Source: JBBRHQ01 sp963738305
Lineage (GTDB): Bacteria > Actinomycetota > Thermoleophilia > Solirubrobacterales > 70-9
Assembly (NCBI GenBank): GCA_963738305.1
Contig: CAVTVU010000001.1
Location: 620,001-684,000 of the forward strand
DNA: 64,000 nucleotides
Direction: 5' to 3'
The notes under the pieces were generated by a model. It had not been told where the DNA came from. It searched no databases and saw only the letters and a program-made list of their open reading frames with translations. This document shows, piece after piece, positions 10,312 through 17,749 of the stretch (the first letter of the stretch is position 1; each line of letters begins with the position of its first letter). The translations under genes and the position numbers were made by a program.

Positions 10312-11019
10312 GTGGCCGGGCGGACTTTCGCGAAATTCACGTTCTTCAAGCTCGATCCCGCCTGGCGACGCCTGGATGACGAGCGGCGGGCCGCCGACAA
10401 GCTCGAGTTCCTCGCCGCCTGCGAGGACTTCGGGCTGGACCGCTCGCTGCGCGCCTACTCAACCATAGGCACCCGCAGCGACGTCGATTTGGTGCTGCTC
10501 AGCCAGAGCCCGATCCTCGAGGACATCCACAACTTCCACGTCGTCCTCGGGCAGAGCGGTCTCGCCAAGTGGGCCACGACCCCCTACTCCTTCCTCTCGA
10601 TGACCAAGGCCTCCCCCTACTCGGAGGAGGAGTCAGTACGGCCCGAGATCTGCGTCTCCGACCGCAAGTACCTCTTCATCTACCCGATGGTCAAGCAGCG
10701 TCGCTGGTACGGGGTGCCGCTGGAGGAGCGCCAGAGGATCATGCGCAGCCACATCGAGGTCGGCCGCCGCTACCCGGAGATCTCAGTCAACACGACCTAC
10801 TCCTTCGGCCTCGACGACCAGGAGTTCGTGGTCGCCTTCGAGGGCGACGATCCGGGCCAGTTCCTCGACCTCGTCAACGAACTTCGCCCGACCGAGGCCA
10901 GCGAGTACACCGAGCGCGAGACGCCGCTCTTCACCTGCATCGCGATGAGCCTGACCAAGGCCCTCGATGCCCTCGACGGCGTTCCGGTGAGCGCGGTCGA
11001 GCCCGCTCGCCTCGCCTGA
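10312..11019 (+). CDS. hemQ: Chlorite-dismutase-family coproheme decarboxylase (HemQ-like)
   Basis: HemQ converts coproheme to protoheme in the last step of the Gram-positive heme pathway. The 235-residue length fits actinobacterial HemQ. The N-terminus FAKFTFFKLDPAWRRLDDE and the C-terminal EYTERETPLFTCIAMSL match the family, and YPMVKQRRWYGVPLEERQR contains the usual coproheme-region tyrosine and lysine. GTG 10312 is the likely start, because sequence upstream is unlike the family and lies inside the divergent gene. The next gene, fprA, follows by 37 bases, in keeping with an iron/heme theme. Confidence 0.85.
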   Translation: MAGRTFAKFTFFKLDPAWRRLDDERRAADKLEFLAACEDFGLDRSLRAYSTIGTRSDVDLVLLSQSPILEDIHNFHVVLGQSGLAKWATTPYSFLSMTKASPYSEEESVRPEICVSDRKYLFIYPMVKQRRWYGVPLEERQRIMRSHIEVGRRYPEISVNTTYSFGLDDQEFVVAFEGDDPGQFLDLVNELRPTEASEYTERETPLFTCIAMSLTKALDALDGVPVSAVEPARLA

Positions 11020-11056
11020 CCTGCCGGTCAGGTTCCCTATCCTTCCGCGTTCGCAA

Positions 11057-12460
11057 ATGAGCGCCCCCGGCACAACTGAGAACCCGCTCCGCGTGGCGAT
11101 CATCGGCGCCGGCCCTTCCGGGTTCTACGCCGCCGAGCACATCCTCAAGGACGAGGGCACCCACACCCAGGTGGACCTCTTCGACCGCCTCCCCACTCCC
11201 TTCGGCCTGGTCCGCGGGGGGGTCGCGCCCGATCATCCCAAGATCAAGTCGGTGATCCGCGTCTACGAGAAGACCGCGGCGCGGGAGGGCTTCCGCTTCT
11301 TCGGCAACGTCAAGGTGGGGCAGGACATCGACGTGGAGGACCTCGAGCGGCTCTACCACGCGATCGTCTTCACGTTCGGCTGCGAGACCGATCGCCGCCT
11401 GGAGATCCCGGGGGAGGATCTGCCGGGGAGCCACGCCGCGACCGCATTCGTCGGCTGGTACAACGCCCATCCCGACTACGCCTCGGAGGAGTTCGACCTG
11501 AGCTGCGAGCGGGCGGTCGTGATCGGCAACGGGAACGTCGCGATGGACGTCGCCCGGATGCTGGCGCTGACCGACCGCGAGCTGCGCGAGACCGACACCG
11601 CCGACCACGCGATCGAGATGCTCGGCGGCAACCAGGTGCGCGAGATCGTCGTCCTGGGCCGTCGCGGGCCCGTCCAGGCCGCCTTCACCAACCCCGAGAT
11701 CAGGGAGCTTGGAGAGATGCACGACGCGGACGTCGTTGTCGATCCCTCCGAGGTCCAGCTCGACCCGACCAGCCAGGCCTACCTGGAGTCCGAGGAGGCC
11801 GACAAGACGACCCGCGTCAACGTCGAGACCCTGCGCGAGTTCTCGGAGCGCCGGCCCGAGGGCAAGCCGAAGCGGATCGTCCTTCGCTTCCTCTGCTCCC
11901 CGGTCGAGATCACCGGCGAAGGCAAGGTCGAAGGAGTGGTGATCGGTCACAACGAGCTGGTCGAAGAGGGCGGCGCCCTGCGCGCCCGCGACACCGGCGA
12001 GCGCGAGGAGCTGGCCTGCGGGCTCGTCCTGCGCTCGGTCGGCTACACCGGTGTCCCGATCGAGGGGGTCCCCTTCGACGACAGCAGGGGCACGATCCTC
12101 AACGAGGGCGGCCGGGTGCTCGACTCCCACGACGGCGGCCCCAAGCGGGGCCACTACACCGCCGGCTGGATCAAGCGCGGTCCCTCCGGGGTGATCGGGA
12201 CCAACAAGAAGGACGCCCTGGAGACGGTTTCCCATCTGCTCGAGGACGTCGCCTCCGGCGCCCTGCTCGACCCCTCCGCGCCCGAGCCGGCCGCGGTCGA
12301 GGAGATGCTCGCCCAGCGCGGCGTGCGCTACATCAGCTTCGAGGACTGGCAGGCGATCGACCAGGCCGAGGTCGGCCGCGGCGAGCCCCACGGCAGGCCC
12401 CGGGTCAAGTTCGTGCGGGTCGAGGAGATGCTCGACGTGCTCGGCCAGCGGGTCGGGTAG
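11057..12460 (+). CDS. fprA: Ferredoxin/flavodoxin-NADP+ reductase, FprA type
   Basis: The enzyme passes electrons between NADPH and ferredoxin using FAD and resembles mitochondrial adrenodoxin reductase. The FAD dinucleotide-binding motif is VAIIGAGPSGFYAAEH at the N-terminus. The family signature TPFGLVRGGVAPDHP follows, and the NADP-binding loop is VVIGNGNVAMDVARML. The C-terminal GHYTAGWIKRGPSGVIGTNK is also characteristic. Its 467 residues match the family. It starts 37 bases after hemQ and ends 6 bases before bolA, so the genes are probably co-transcribed. Electrons from FprA could serve the Fe-S factors encoded just downstream. Confidence 0.93.
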   Translation: MSAPGTTENPLRVAIIGAGPSGFYAAEHILKDEGTHTQVDLFDRLPTPFGLVRGGVAPDHPKIKSVIRVYEKTAAREGFRFFGNVKVGQDIDVEDLERLYHAIVFTFGCETDRRLEIPGEDLPGSHAATAFVGWYNAHPDYASEEFDLSCERAVVIGNGNVAMDVARMLALTDRELRETDTADHAIEMLGGNQVREIVVLGRRGPVQAAFTNPEIRELGEMHDADVVVDPSEVQLDPTSQAYLESEEADKTTRVNVETLREFSERRPEGKPKRIVLRFLCSPVEITGEGKVEGVVIGHNELVEEGGALRARDTGEREELACGLVLRSVGYTGVPIEGVPFDDSRGTILNEGGRVLDSHDGGPKRGHYTAGWIKRGPSGVIGTNKKDALETVSHLLEDVASGALLDPSAPEPAAVEEMLAQRGVRYISFEDWQAIDQAEVGRGEPHGRPRVKFVRVEEMLDVLGQRVG

Positions 12461-12466
12461 CCCTGG

Positions 12467-12718
12467 ATGGCCGACCTCGCCGAGATCCGGGCGATGATCG
12501 AGACAGCCCTGCCGGGGGCGGAGGTCGAGGTCACCGACCAGACCGGCACCGGCGACCACCTCGAGGCAGCCGTCACCGCCCCACAGTTCGAGGGCCTCTC
12601 CCGGATCGACCAGCACCGGCTGGTCAAGGCCGCGGTGAAGGAGCGGATGGACGACGGCGCAATCCACGCCCTCACGCTGAGAACATCACCGCCCGGCGCG
12701 TCCTCTCAGGGAGCGTAA
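12467..12718 (+). CDS. BolA family protein
   Basis: This 83-residue protein has the BolA fold signature: a short N-terminal helix (EIRAMIETALPGAEVEV), a strand/turn with DHLEAAVTAPQFEGLSRIDQH, and a helix LVKAAVKERMDDGAIHALTLRT. The histidine in the DQH turn (family position for cluster binding) is present. BolA proteins bind a shared [2Fe-2S] cluster with monothiol glutaredoxins, and such a glutaredoxin is encoded 69 bases downstream. The ATG lies 6 bases after the fprA stop, so coupled translation is likely. Confidence 0.9.
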   Translation: MADLAEIRAMIETALPGAEVEVTDQTGTGDHLEAAVTAPQFEGLSRIDQHRLVKAAVKERMDDGAIHALTLRTSPPGASSQGA

Positions 12719-12728
12719 GCGACCGGTG

Positions 12729-12747
12729 ATCCCAGCTTTGCTGGGAT
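12729..12747. repeat. Hairpin between bolA and the glutaredoxin gene
   Basis: ATCCCAG (12729-12735) and CTGGGAT (12741-12747) form a perfect 7-bp stem with a 5-base loop. No T-tract follows. It could attenuate or end the fprA-bolA transcript, since the next gene appears to have its own promoter. Confidence 0.45.
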
Positions 12748-12775
12748 GCGTCCGGGCGCGCCGGGGTCAACAAGT

Positions 12776-12781
12776 TAAGAT
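12776..12781 (+). promoter_or_regulatory. Candidate -10 box (TAAGAT) for a leaderless glutaredoxin mRNA
   Basis: TAAGAT ends 6 bases before the ATG at 12788. No Shine-Dalgarno sequence is present, so the transcript probably starts at the A of the ATG. Confidence 0.5.
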
Positions 12782-12787
12782 CGCCCC

Positions 12788-13183
12788 ATGCCCGAGAACG
12801 ATTTCAAGCAGCAGGTCGAGCGGCTGATCGCCGAGAACAAGGTGCTGCTGTTCATGAAGGGGACGCCGGACATGCCGCGCTGCGGCTTCTCGATGCGCGT
12901 CGTGCAGATACTCGACTCGCTCGAGGCGGATTACGGCGCGATCGACGTGCTGCCCGCGCTGGAGCCACTGCGCGAGGTGACCGGGGAGATCTCCGACTGG
13001 CGCACCTTCCCGCAGCTCTACGTGAACGGCGAGCTGCTCGGGGGCGCCGACATCGTCGGGGAGATGTACGAGTCGGGCGAGCTGGCCCAGGCGCTCGGGG
13101 TCGAGCAGGCCGAGGCCCCCGCCCCGGTCGCGACGGAGCCTGCGCAGGGACCGCCGCTGCAGATCGACAACCCCGCTGGTTGA
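12788..13183 (+). CDS. grxD: Monothiol glutaredoxin (Grx4/GrxD type)
   Basis: The protein has the CGFS active site in PRCGFSMRVVQILDS near residue 36. The family also shows in LLFMKGTPDMP before it and in the glutathione-binding segment WRTFPQLYVNGELLGGADIV. Such proteins carry and transfer [2Fe-2S] clusters and pair with BolA, encoded upstream. The core takes about 105 residues. A Pro/Ala-rich tail of about 25 residues is added. The stop TGA overlaps the TTG start of the RNase gene (TTGA), tying the two translationally. Confidence 0.93.
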   Translation: MPENDFKQQVERLIAENKVLLFMKGTPDMPRCGFSMRVVQILDSLEADYGAIDVLPALEPLREVTGEISDWRTFPQLYVNGELLGGADIVGEMYESGELAQALGVEQAEAPAPVATEPAQGPPLQIDNPAG

Positions 13184-13623
13184 CGAGACATCTCCGGACG
13201 AGCCCGGCGGCCGCGATCGCGGCCGTCCTCGTGGTGGCCGCGCTCCTTGCGGGCTGCGGCAGCGGCGGCGGCTCCTCGACGGCTGCCGCGTCAAACGGCC
13301 CCGGCATCGGCGCTCCGAGGAGCGGCGAGTCTGCCACCGCCCTCGCCGCTCGGGTGCCGGCGGCGACTCAGCGAGCCGCAGTCGAGCAGGTCCTGCGGCA
13401 GATCGCGTCCGGCGACTCCCTCCCCTACGAGCAGGACGGCTCCATCTTCCAGAACCGCGAGGGATTGCTTCCCGACCTGCCCTCGGGGCTGCTCTACCGC
13501 GAGTACACGGTCCCGACCCCCGGCAGCCCCGACCGGGGCGCCAGGCGCCTCGTGGTCGGAGACGACGGCAGCGTCTACTACACGTCCGATCATTACTCCA
13601 GCTTCACCCGCCTCGATGAGTGA
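13180..13623 (+). CDS. Exported barnase-like ribonuclease with lipoprotein signal
   Basis: The TTG start overlaps the glutaredoxin stop. Residues 1-26 form a lipoprotein signal ending LLAGC, so the enzyme is probably anchored outside the membrane at Cys26. The C-terminal half matches the N1/T1 microbial ribonuclease fold. FQNREGLLP parallels barnase FSNREGKLP, and TSDHYSSFTRL parallels TTDHYQTFTKI. The three barnase catalytic positions appear kept: Glu108 in YREY, Arg122 or Arg123, and His138. A Gly/Ser/Ala-rich linker of about 30 residues separates signal and domain. The stop lies inside the barstar gene. It is likely an extracellular guanyl-preferring RNase, for defence or for nutrient scavenging. 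Confidence 0.85.
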   Translation: MTRHLRTSPAAAIAAVLVVAALLAGCGSGGGSSTAAASNGPGIGAPRSGESATALAARVPAATQRAAVEQVLRQIASGDSLPYEQDGSIFQNREGLLPDLPSGLLYREYTVPTPGSPDRGARRLVVGDDGSVYYTSDHYSSFTRLDE

Positions 13624-14032
13624 TCCCTCCGAACCGCTGGCCCTGCTCGAGGCCGAGCCACCCGTGCGGGTGATCGGGCACGGGGACGTGCCTACCAAGC
13701 CGCGGCCGGCAGAGCTGCGCGCGGCGATCGACGGCTCAATGATCGGCGACGAGCAGGATCTGTTCTCGGCTCTCGCGGCGGCTCTCTCCTTCCCCGATTG
13801 GTTCGGGGCCAACTGGGACGCTCTCCTGGACTGCCTGCGCGATCTCGGCTCGGGGGGCGAGGCCCCCGATGCGGTCACCCTCCTGGTCGAGGACGCAGGG
13901 GCGCTCTTGGCGCGCGTACCGCGCACCGCCGCCCTGCTGGTTGAGACCTGGGTCAGCGCAGCAATCTGGTGGGCGCAGCGCGGCGTGCCGTTCAGGCTCT
14001 ACCTGCTGATCCCGTCACGGTCGAACGAATGA
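13616..14032 (+). CDS. Barstar-family RNase inhibitor
   Basis: This 138-residue protein carries the barstar core FPDWFGANWDALLDCLRDL around residues 58-76, with the acidic residues that plug the RNase active site. Its ATG overlaps the RNase gene by 8 bases, so it is translated in step with the toxin and protects the cytoplasm. The N-terminal 40 residues are longer than classical barstar, and the C-terminal part contains a Trp-rich segment (ETWVSAAIWWAQRGVPFRLYL) typical of the family. No secretion signal is present. A strong hairpin begins at its stop codon. Confidence 0.88.
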   Translation: MSDPSEPLALLEAEPPVRVIGHGDVPTKPRPAELRAAIDGSMIGDEQDLFSALAAALSFPDWFGANWDALLDCLRDLGSGGEAPDAVTLLVEDAGALLARVPRTAALLVETWVSAAIWWAQRGVPFRLYLLIPSRSNE

Positions 14033-14067
14033 ACGGTTTCAGCACCTATAAGCGCTGAAACCGTTCA
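14030..14067 (+). terminator. Hairpin terminator after barstar
   Basis: TGAACGGTTTCAGC (14030-14043) and GCTGAAACCGTTCA (14054-14067) form a perfect 14-bp stem with a 10-base loop. The left arm starts in the barstar stop codon. No T-tract follows, as with other hairpins in this window. Confidence 0.7.
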
Positions 14068-14106
14068 ACCTGCCGCCTCGCTCGCGCGATCGATCCAGTG
14101 CACACT

Positions 14107-14162
14107 CGGCGAGAGTGAAGTTTCCTCTCACCATGAGAGGAAATTGAAGCCTCGGCAGCGGC
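14107..14162. repeat. Palindromic dispersed repeat, copy 1
   Basis: TTTCCTCTCA (14121-14130) and TGAGAGGAAA (14134-14143) form a 10-bp palindrome with a 3-base centre. CGGCGAGAGT lies on its left, and GAAG plus TCGGCAG on its right. The same arrangement, with the same flanks and spacing, recurs at 62566-62619. This copy lies between the convergent barstar and erpA genes. Confidence 0.7.
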
Positions 14163-14169
14163 GCTTGGG

Positions 14170-14541
14170 CTAGACCGCGGCCTGGTCGGCCGCGTCCTCG
14201 CGGACCTGGAAGGAAGAGCCGCAGCCGCAGGCGGCGACTACGTTCGGGTTGTTGACCTGGAACCCGGCGCCCTGGAGGCCCTCCACGTAATCGACCTCCG
14301 AGCCGAAGACGAACTGGGCGCTGACCTTGTCGACGATCACGGCGACACCGCGATCCTCGAAGACGTGGTCGTCCTCCTTGGCCTTGTCGAAGGCCAGCGC
14401 GTACTGGAACCCCGAGCAGCCCCCGCCCCGCACGGCCACGCGCAGCGCCTGCTCGGCGCCCTCCGAGGAGCCGAGCAGCTCGTTGATCTTCTCTGCCGCC
14501 TTCGGCGTCAGCTTGATGGCGGCCTCAGGTAAGTCGCTCAT
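14170..14541 (-). CDS. erpA: HesB/IscA-type Fe-S cluster insertion protein
   Basis: A-type carriers deliver Fe-S clusters to apoproteins. The 123-residue protein has the three conserved cysteines, in GGGCSGFQYALAF and in the C-terminal ACGCGSSF. LTPKAAEKINELL at the N-terminus is typical. The naming as ErpA rather than another A-type carrier is by resemblance to actinobacterial homologues and is not certain. It faces the bolA/glutaredoxin block on the other strand, matching the Fe-S theme. Its leader appears absent, because a TACAAT box lies 8 bases before the ATG. Confidence 0.9.
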   Translation of the reverse strand: MSDLPEAAIKLTPKAAEKINELLGSSEGAEQALRVAVRGGGCSGFQYALAFDKAKEDDHVFEDRGVAVIVDKVSAQFVFGSEVDYVEGLQGAGFQVNNPNVVAACGCGSSFQVREDAADQAAV

Positions 14542-14549
14542 GGCTTCAC

Positions 14550-14555
14550 ATTGTA
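14550..14555 (-). promoter_or_regulatory. Candidate -10 box (TACAAT) for erpA
   Basis: On the minus strand TACAAT ends 8 bases before the ATG at 14541. No Shine-Dalgarno sequence is visible, in keeping with a leaderless transcript. Confidence 0.5.
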
Positions 14556-14574
14556 AAGCACCGTCGGCCGCCGA

Positions 14575-14874
14575 TCAGGAGCCCCGCTCCCCCGCGGCCT
14601 CCCCGGAGCGGTGCTCGAGGTACTGGCGGATCCTGCGTGAGTCGTGGATCACCTCGTCGCCGTCGACCAGCACGGGCACCCGCCACTGGCCGGTCAGCTC
14701 TACGATCTCGGCCCGTTCGGTGCGCTTCAGCGAAACGCGCTCGGTGCGATAGGGCAGTGAGCGGCGATCCAGATCGCGGGCCACGGCGCCACAGGGGCAA
14801 AGGTAGTTGGTCGGCGTGCGGCAGCGGTACAGCACCCGCCCCTCGGCCCCGTCCGGCGGCGGGCCGGGACTCAT
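14575..14874 (-). CDS. Glutaredoxin/GST N-terminal-domain protein
   Basis: This 99-residue thioredoxin-fold protein has a CPCG motif (NYLCPCGAVARDL, about residue 24) and the GST N-terminal signature VPVLVDGDEVIHDSRRIRQYL. It consists of the N-terminal domain alone, without the helical GST domain. The ATG overlaps the stop of the upstream epimerase by 4 bases (ATGA), so the two genes are co-translated. It may handle a thiol cofactor. The specific substrate is not readable. The downstream end is 33 bases from the erpA start. Confidence 0.75.
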   Translation of the reverse strand: MSPGPPPDGAEGRVLYRCRTPTNYLCPCGAVARDLDRRSLPYRTERVSLKRTERAEIVELTGQWRVPVLVDGDEVIHDSRRIRQYLEHRSGEAAGERGS

Positions 14875-15926
14875 CTCGGGGTCAAGCGGTCGCCGAGCTG
14901 GAGCACCCGGCCGAAGGCCCGCAGGACGAGGTCGCTGCGTGGGGCGCGGCCGACGCGATCGCCCAGCTCGTCCATCTGCCAGCGAACCGCCGCCTCCAGG
15001 GTCTCCTCGTGCGGGCGCGGCTTGAACCCCAGCTCCTTCTTCGCCTTCGTGCAGCGGTAGGTCCACCACTGCGAGGCGGAGATCAGCTCGTCCTGGCTGA
15101 CCGGCGGCGAGATCCCCACCCAGCCGGCCATCTCGACCGAGGCCATCGTCAGGCCGAAGGGGACTTTCAGCGGCGGCGCGGGCACGCCGGAGATTCGGGC
15201 GACGTCGGCAAAGAGGCGCTGCAGCGTGAAGTTGCGCCCGCCCAGGATGTAGCGCTCCCCGGGCTTGCCCTTGCGCTCGGCCAGGAGGTGGCCCTCGGCC
15301 ACGTCGCGGACATCGACGACGTTCAGCCCTCCGTCCACGAAGAGGGGTATCTGGCGCAGGAGCACCCGCCTGATCAGCCGGTTGGAGGTGCCGCGGCCGG
15401 GATCTTCGGGCCCCAGAACGAAGGTCGGGTTGACGATCACCAGGTCGAGGCCGTGGGCCGCCACCCGCAGCGCCTCCACCTCGGCCTCGTGCTTGGAGTT
15501 GATGTAGGCGACCCCCAGCCGCCCGGCGGTGAAGGGCTGCGTCTCGTCGGCCGTACCGCCTGGCTTGGCCGGGCCGACGGCGCCGGCCGAGGAGGTGTGG
15601 ACGACCCGCTCAACACCGGCGGCGAGCGCCTCCTCCATCACGATCCGCGTGCCGCCGACGTTTACCGCGAACACCTTCTCCACCGTCCCCGGCCTCATCG
15701 AGGTGGTGCCGGCGACGTGGAAGATCCGATCTGCGCCCTCGACCGCCCGGCGCACGGCGCGGCGATCGGTGACGTCGCCGGTAACCCGCTCGAAGTCGAG
15801 GTCGGCGAGATGGTCGAGGTTCGATTTCCGTCGCGCCAGCAGGCGCAGGTCGTCGCCGCGCCCCGCCAGGGCCCGCACCAGGTTCGAGCCGATGAAGCCC
15901 GAGCCCCCTGTCACCAGCGTCGTCAC
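14871..15926 (-). CDS. NAD(P)-dependent epimerase/dihydroflavonol-reductase-like protein
   Basis: An extended short-chain dehydrogenase of 351 residues. The cofactor loop is VTGGSGFIGSNLVRAL at the N-terminus. The active site is in HTSSAGAVG and YINSKHEAE (YxxxK). The substrate-side sequence (FVLGPEDPGRG, NVVDVRDVAEGHLLA) resembles dihydroflavonol-4-reductase-type and sterol/hopanoid-linked epimerases. GTG at 15926 is chosen because it begins right at the Rossmann strand. The gene is divergent from degV, with 63 bases between. It is the first gene of the pair that ends with the GST-domain protein. Confidence 0.82.
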   Translation of the reverse strand: MTTLVTGGSGFIGSNLVRALAGRGDDLRLLARRKSNLDHLADLDFERVTGDVTDRRAVRRAVEGADRIFHVAGTTSMRPGTVEKVFAVNVGGTRIVMEEALAAGVERVVHTSSAGAVGPAKPGGTADETQPFTAGRLGVAYINSKHEAEVEALRVAAHGLDLVIVNPTFVLGPEDPGRGTSNRLIRRVLLRQIPLFVDGGLNVVDVRDVAEGHLLAERKGKPGERYILGGRNFTLQRLFADVARISGVPAPPLKVPFGLTMASVEMAGWVGISPPVSQDELISASQWWTYRCTKAKKELGFKPRPHEETLEAAVRWQMDELGDRVGRAPRSDLVLRAFGRVLQLGDRLTPR

Positions 15927-15967
15927 GGCGGCAGATGCTAGTCGGGCGGGCGCCGGGCACGCCGTGG

Positions 15968-15982
15968 GGTTCTGATAGAACC
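15968..15982. promoter_or_regulatory. Short palindrome between divergent epimerase and degV genes
   Basis: GGTTCT and AGAACC are separated by GAT, a perfect 6-bp inverted repeat just before the degV start. It could be a regulator site for both directions or chance. Confidence 0.3.
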
Positions 15983-15989
15983 GGCTCCC

Positions 15990-16859
15990 TTGAGTCCCGG
16001 CCCCCAGACCGCGATCGTCTGCGACTCGACCACGTATCTGCCGCAGGAGCTGATCGAGGCCCACGGCATCGAGGTGATCAGCCTCTACGTCACGCTCGAG
16101 GGCGAGCAGCGCAGGGAGACGGACATCACCGATCTGCCCGCCTTCTACGACGAGCTGCGCGCCTCAGAGTCCGCCGCGGCCACCTCCCAGCCCTCGGTTG
16201 GGGACTTCGTCGCCGCCTACGAGCCGCTGCTGGCTACGGGACGCGACGTCGTCTCGATCCACATCTCGGCTGGGATCTCTGGGACGGTCCAAGCAGCCGA
16301 GCAGGCGAAGGACCGGCTAGAGGCAGAGGGCAGGGGCGGCGAGCGGATCAGCATCTACGACTCCGGCACCTCGGCGGGCGCCCTGGGGCTCTGCGTCCTC
16401 GCGGCGGCGGAGGCCGCCGAGGGAGGGGCCGGCGCCGAAGAGGTGCTCGGGCGCGCCCGGGAGACGCGCGAGGGGACAAAGACCTGGTTCGCGGTGGACA
16501 CCCTCGAGTACCTGCGCCGCGGGGGGAGGATCGGCGGCGCCCGCGCCTGGATCGGCTCGACCCTGAAGATCAAGCCGATCCTCACGCTCGAGGACGAGAT
16601 CACACCGGTCGAGAGAGTGCGGACCAGGGCGCGCTCGATCGAGCGGCTCCGCGACTACGCGACCCAGCGACACGAGTCACGCGCCGACGCTTGGGTGGTG
16701 CAGCACATCCAGGACCCCGAGTCGGCGGCCTCGCTGGCCGACGACTGTCGCGAGGTCTTCGGCTGCGAGCCGGTCTTTCTATCCGAGATCGGGCCAGTGC
16801 TCGGCGCCCACGTCGGCCCCGGATTGCTCGGGGTCGGCAGCACGTACCCCTGGCGCTGA
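15990..16859 (+). CDS. DegV family fatty-acid-binding protein
   Basis: DegV proteins bind a fatty acid and, in FakB form, present it to a kinase. The 289-residue length is normal. The N-terminus TAIVCDSTTYLPQEL, the HISAGISGTVQAAEQAKD lipid-site motif and DTLEYLRRGGRIGGA are all characteristic. The TTG start at 15990 is used because the frame has no better start near the conserved strand. No FakA-like kinase gene is in this window, so its partner would be elsewhere. Many lipid genes lie nearby. Confidence 0.9.
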   Translation: MSPGPQTAIVCDSTTYLPQELIEAHGIEVISLYVTLEGEQRRETDITDLPAFYDELRASESAAATSQPSVGDFVAAYEPLLATGRDVVSIHISAGISGTVQAAEQAKDRLEAEGRGGERISIYDSGTSAGALGLCVLAAAEAAEGGAGAEEVLGRARETREGTKTWFAVDTLEYLRRGGRIGGARAWIGSTLKIKPILTLEDEITPVERVRTRARSIERLRDYATQRHESRADAWVVQHIQDPESAASLADDCREVFGCEPVFLSEIGPVLGAHVGPGLLGVGSTYPWR

Positions 16860-16860
16860 G

Positions 16861-17127
16861 CTAGCGCCGTCTACGGCGAATGGCGATGATGCCGCCGATC
16901 ACGAAGCCGGCGACCGCGGCGGCGGTGATCAGCTCGTTGCGATGCTCGCTGACCTGCCTGCGCCAGTCGGTCAGCTCGTTGACCTTGGCGCGCAGCTCGT
17001 CCATGGAAGCGCTCAGCTCGCCACGCTGTGCCTCGAGGTCGCGGCGGATCTCGGCCGAGCTGCGGCCGGGGGACCCGACGGTCGAGCGCGGGCGAACCGG
17101 CTCCTGCGGGGGGCCGGCGGCGCTCAC
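16861..17127 (-). CDS. DUF3618 small membrane-associated protein
   Basis: An 88-residue protein with the DUF3618 pattern: SSAEIRRDLEAQRGELSASMDEL, a coiled helix, then one transmembrane segment (ELITAAAVAGFVIGGIIA) and an arginine tail. It overlaps the upstream Holin-X gene by 4 bases (ATGA). This family typically travels with Holin-X proteins in actinobacteria, as here. The biochemical role is not known. It probably scaffolds at the membrane. Its stop is 1 base from the degV stop on the other strand. Confidence 0.82.
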   Translation of the reverse strand: MSAAGPPQEPVRPRSTVGSPGRSSAEIRRDLEAQRGELSASMDELRAKVNELTDWRRQVSEHRNELITAAAVAGFVIGGIIAIRRRRR

Positions 17128-17603
17128 TGCCCCGCCTTCTCGAGCTGGGGCGCCTCGGCGGCGGCCGGGGGCTCACTGTGCTCCAGCACGGCCCGGGTCT
17201 GCTTGACGTCCTCGATCGCCTGCTCGGGGACCGGGGGCGAGCCCGCCTGGATCGAGCGGTAGGCGAGCCAGCCGGCGAGCGCGGCGAGCAGCAGCAGCAC
17301 CGCGGCGACGATCAGGAAGCCCGGCCAGAGGTGGTCGTCGAAGAAGAGATCGTCGATCAGGAAGGAGATCCCGACCAGGATCATGATCAGGGCCAGGAAG
17401 GCGAACGTCCCGGCGGCGGCACCGACTGCACCGCCCCGGACGAGCTTGCCGACCTTCTCTGAGATCTCGGCCTTGGCCAGCTCGATCTCCTCGCGGACGA
17501 TCGTCGTGGTGCGCTCGGAGACGTCAAGGAAGAGCTCGCCGACCGATTTCTCGGGGGGCTCGGGGGGGATCGGCGGGGGCGGTGCGTTCGGGGTCTCGGC
17601 CAT
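17124..17603 (-). CDS. Actinobacterial Holin-X/phage-holin-family membrane protein
   Basis: A 159-residue protein with a Pro-rich start, a helix ELFLDVSERTTTIVREEIELAKAEI, and two transmembrane segments (about residues 58-83 and 92-115). This is the common Holin-X (putative phage holin superfamily III) pattern. The family is chromosomal and not evidence of a prophage. It overlaps DUF3618 downstream by 4 bases and follows the 44-residue DUF4235-like gene, giving a three-gene membrane cassette. Confidence 0.82.
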   Translation of the reverse strand: MAETPNAPPPPIPPEPPEKSVGELFLDVSERTTTIVREEIELAKAEISEKVGKLVRGGAVGAAAGTFAFLALIMILVGISFLIDDLFFDDHLWPGFLIVAAVLLLLAALAGWLAYRSIQAGSPPVPEQAIEDVKQTRAVLEHSEPPAAAEAPQLEKAGQ

Positions 17604-17614
17604 CGCTGGGGCTC

Positions 17615-17749
17615 CTATTCTGGGGGATCCTCGTCAAAGACCCGGCGGTAAAGGATCGCGGCTGCGCGGGCCGCGACGATGCTTGCGAGCGCCCCGAACC
17701 CCGCAAGCATGCCGCTCCAGATGAGCCTTCGAACCAGTTCGTTATCCAC
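17615..17749 (-). CDS. Very small membrane protein, DUF4235-like
   Basis: A 44-residue frame starts at GTG 17749 and reads MDNELVRRLIWSGMLAGFGA, then LASIVAARAAAAILYRRVFD and EDPPE. It has one transmembrane stretch with the DUF4235-like glycine/alanine helix and a downstream YRRVF basic segment. The start overlaps the stop of the upstream hydrolase gene by 8 bases. The stop is 12 bases before the Holin-X start. This spacing and its neighbours (DUF4235-type, Holin-X and DUF3618 genes often occur together) support a real gene. Confidence 0.65.
   Translation of the reverse strand: MDNELVRRLIWSGMLAGFGALASIVAARAAAILYRRVFDEDPPE

Noticed and set aside
10931..12667. Minus-strand frame of 578 codons over fprA
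   Set aside because: It is antisense to a full, conserved FprA gene, with Asp/Leu/Gly-biased composition typical of shadow frames.
13247..13615. Longer N-terminal start for barstar
   Set aside because: The extended frame lies within the RNase gene, is Pro/Ser/Arg-rich and lacks barstar features; the ATG at 13616 fits the family and coupling.
17124..17603. Prophage indicated by a holin-like protein
   Set aside because: Holin-X proteins with DUF3618 are chromosomal in actinobacteria, and no phage genes are nearby.
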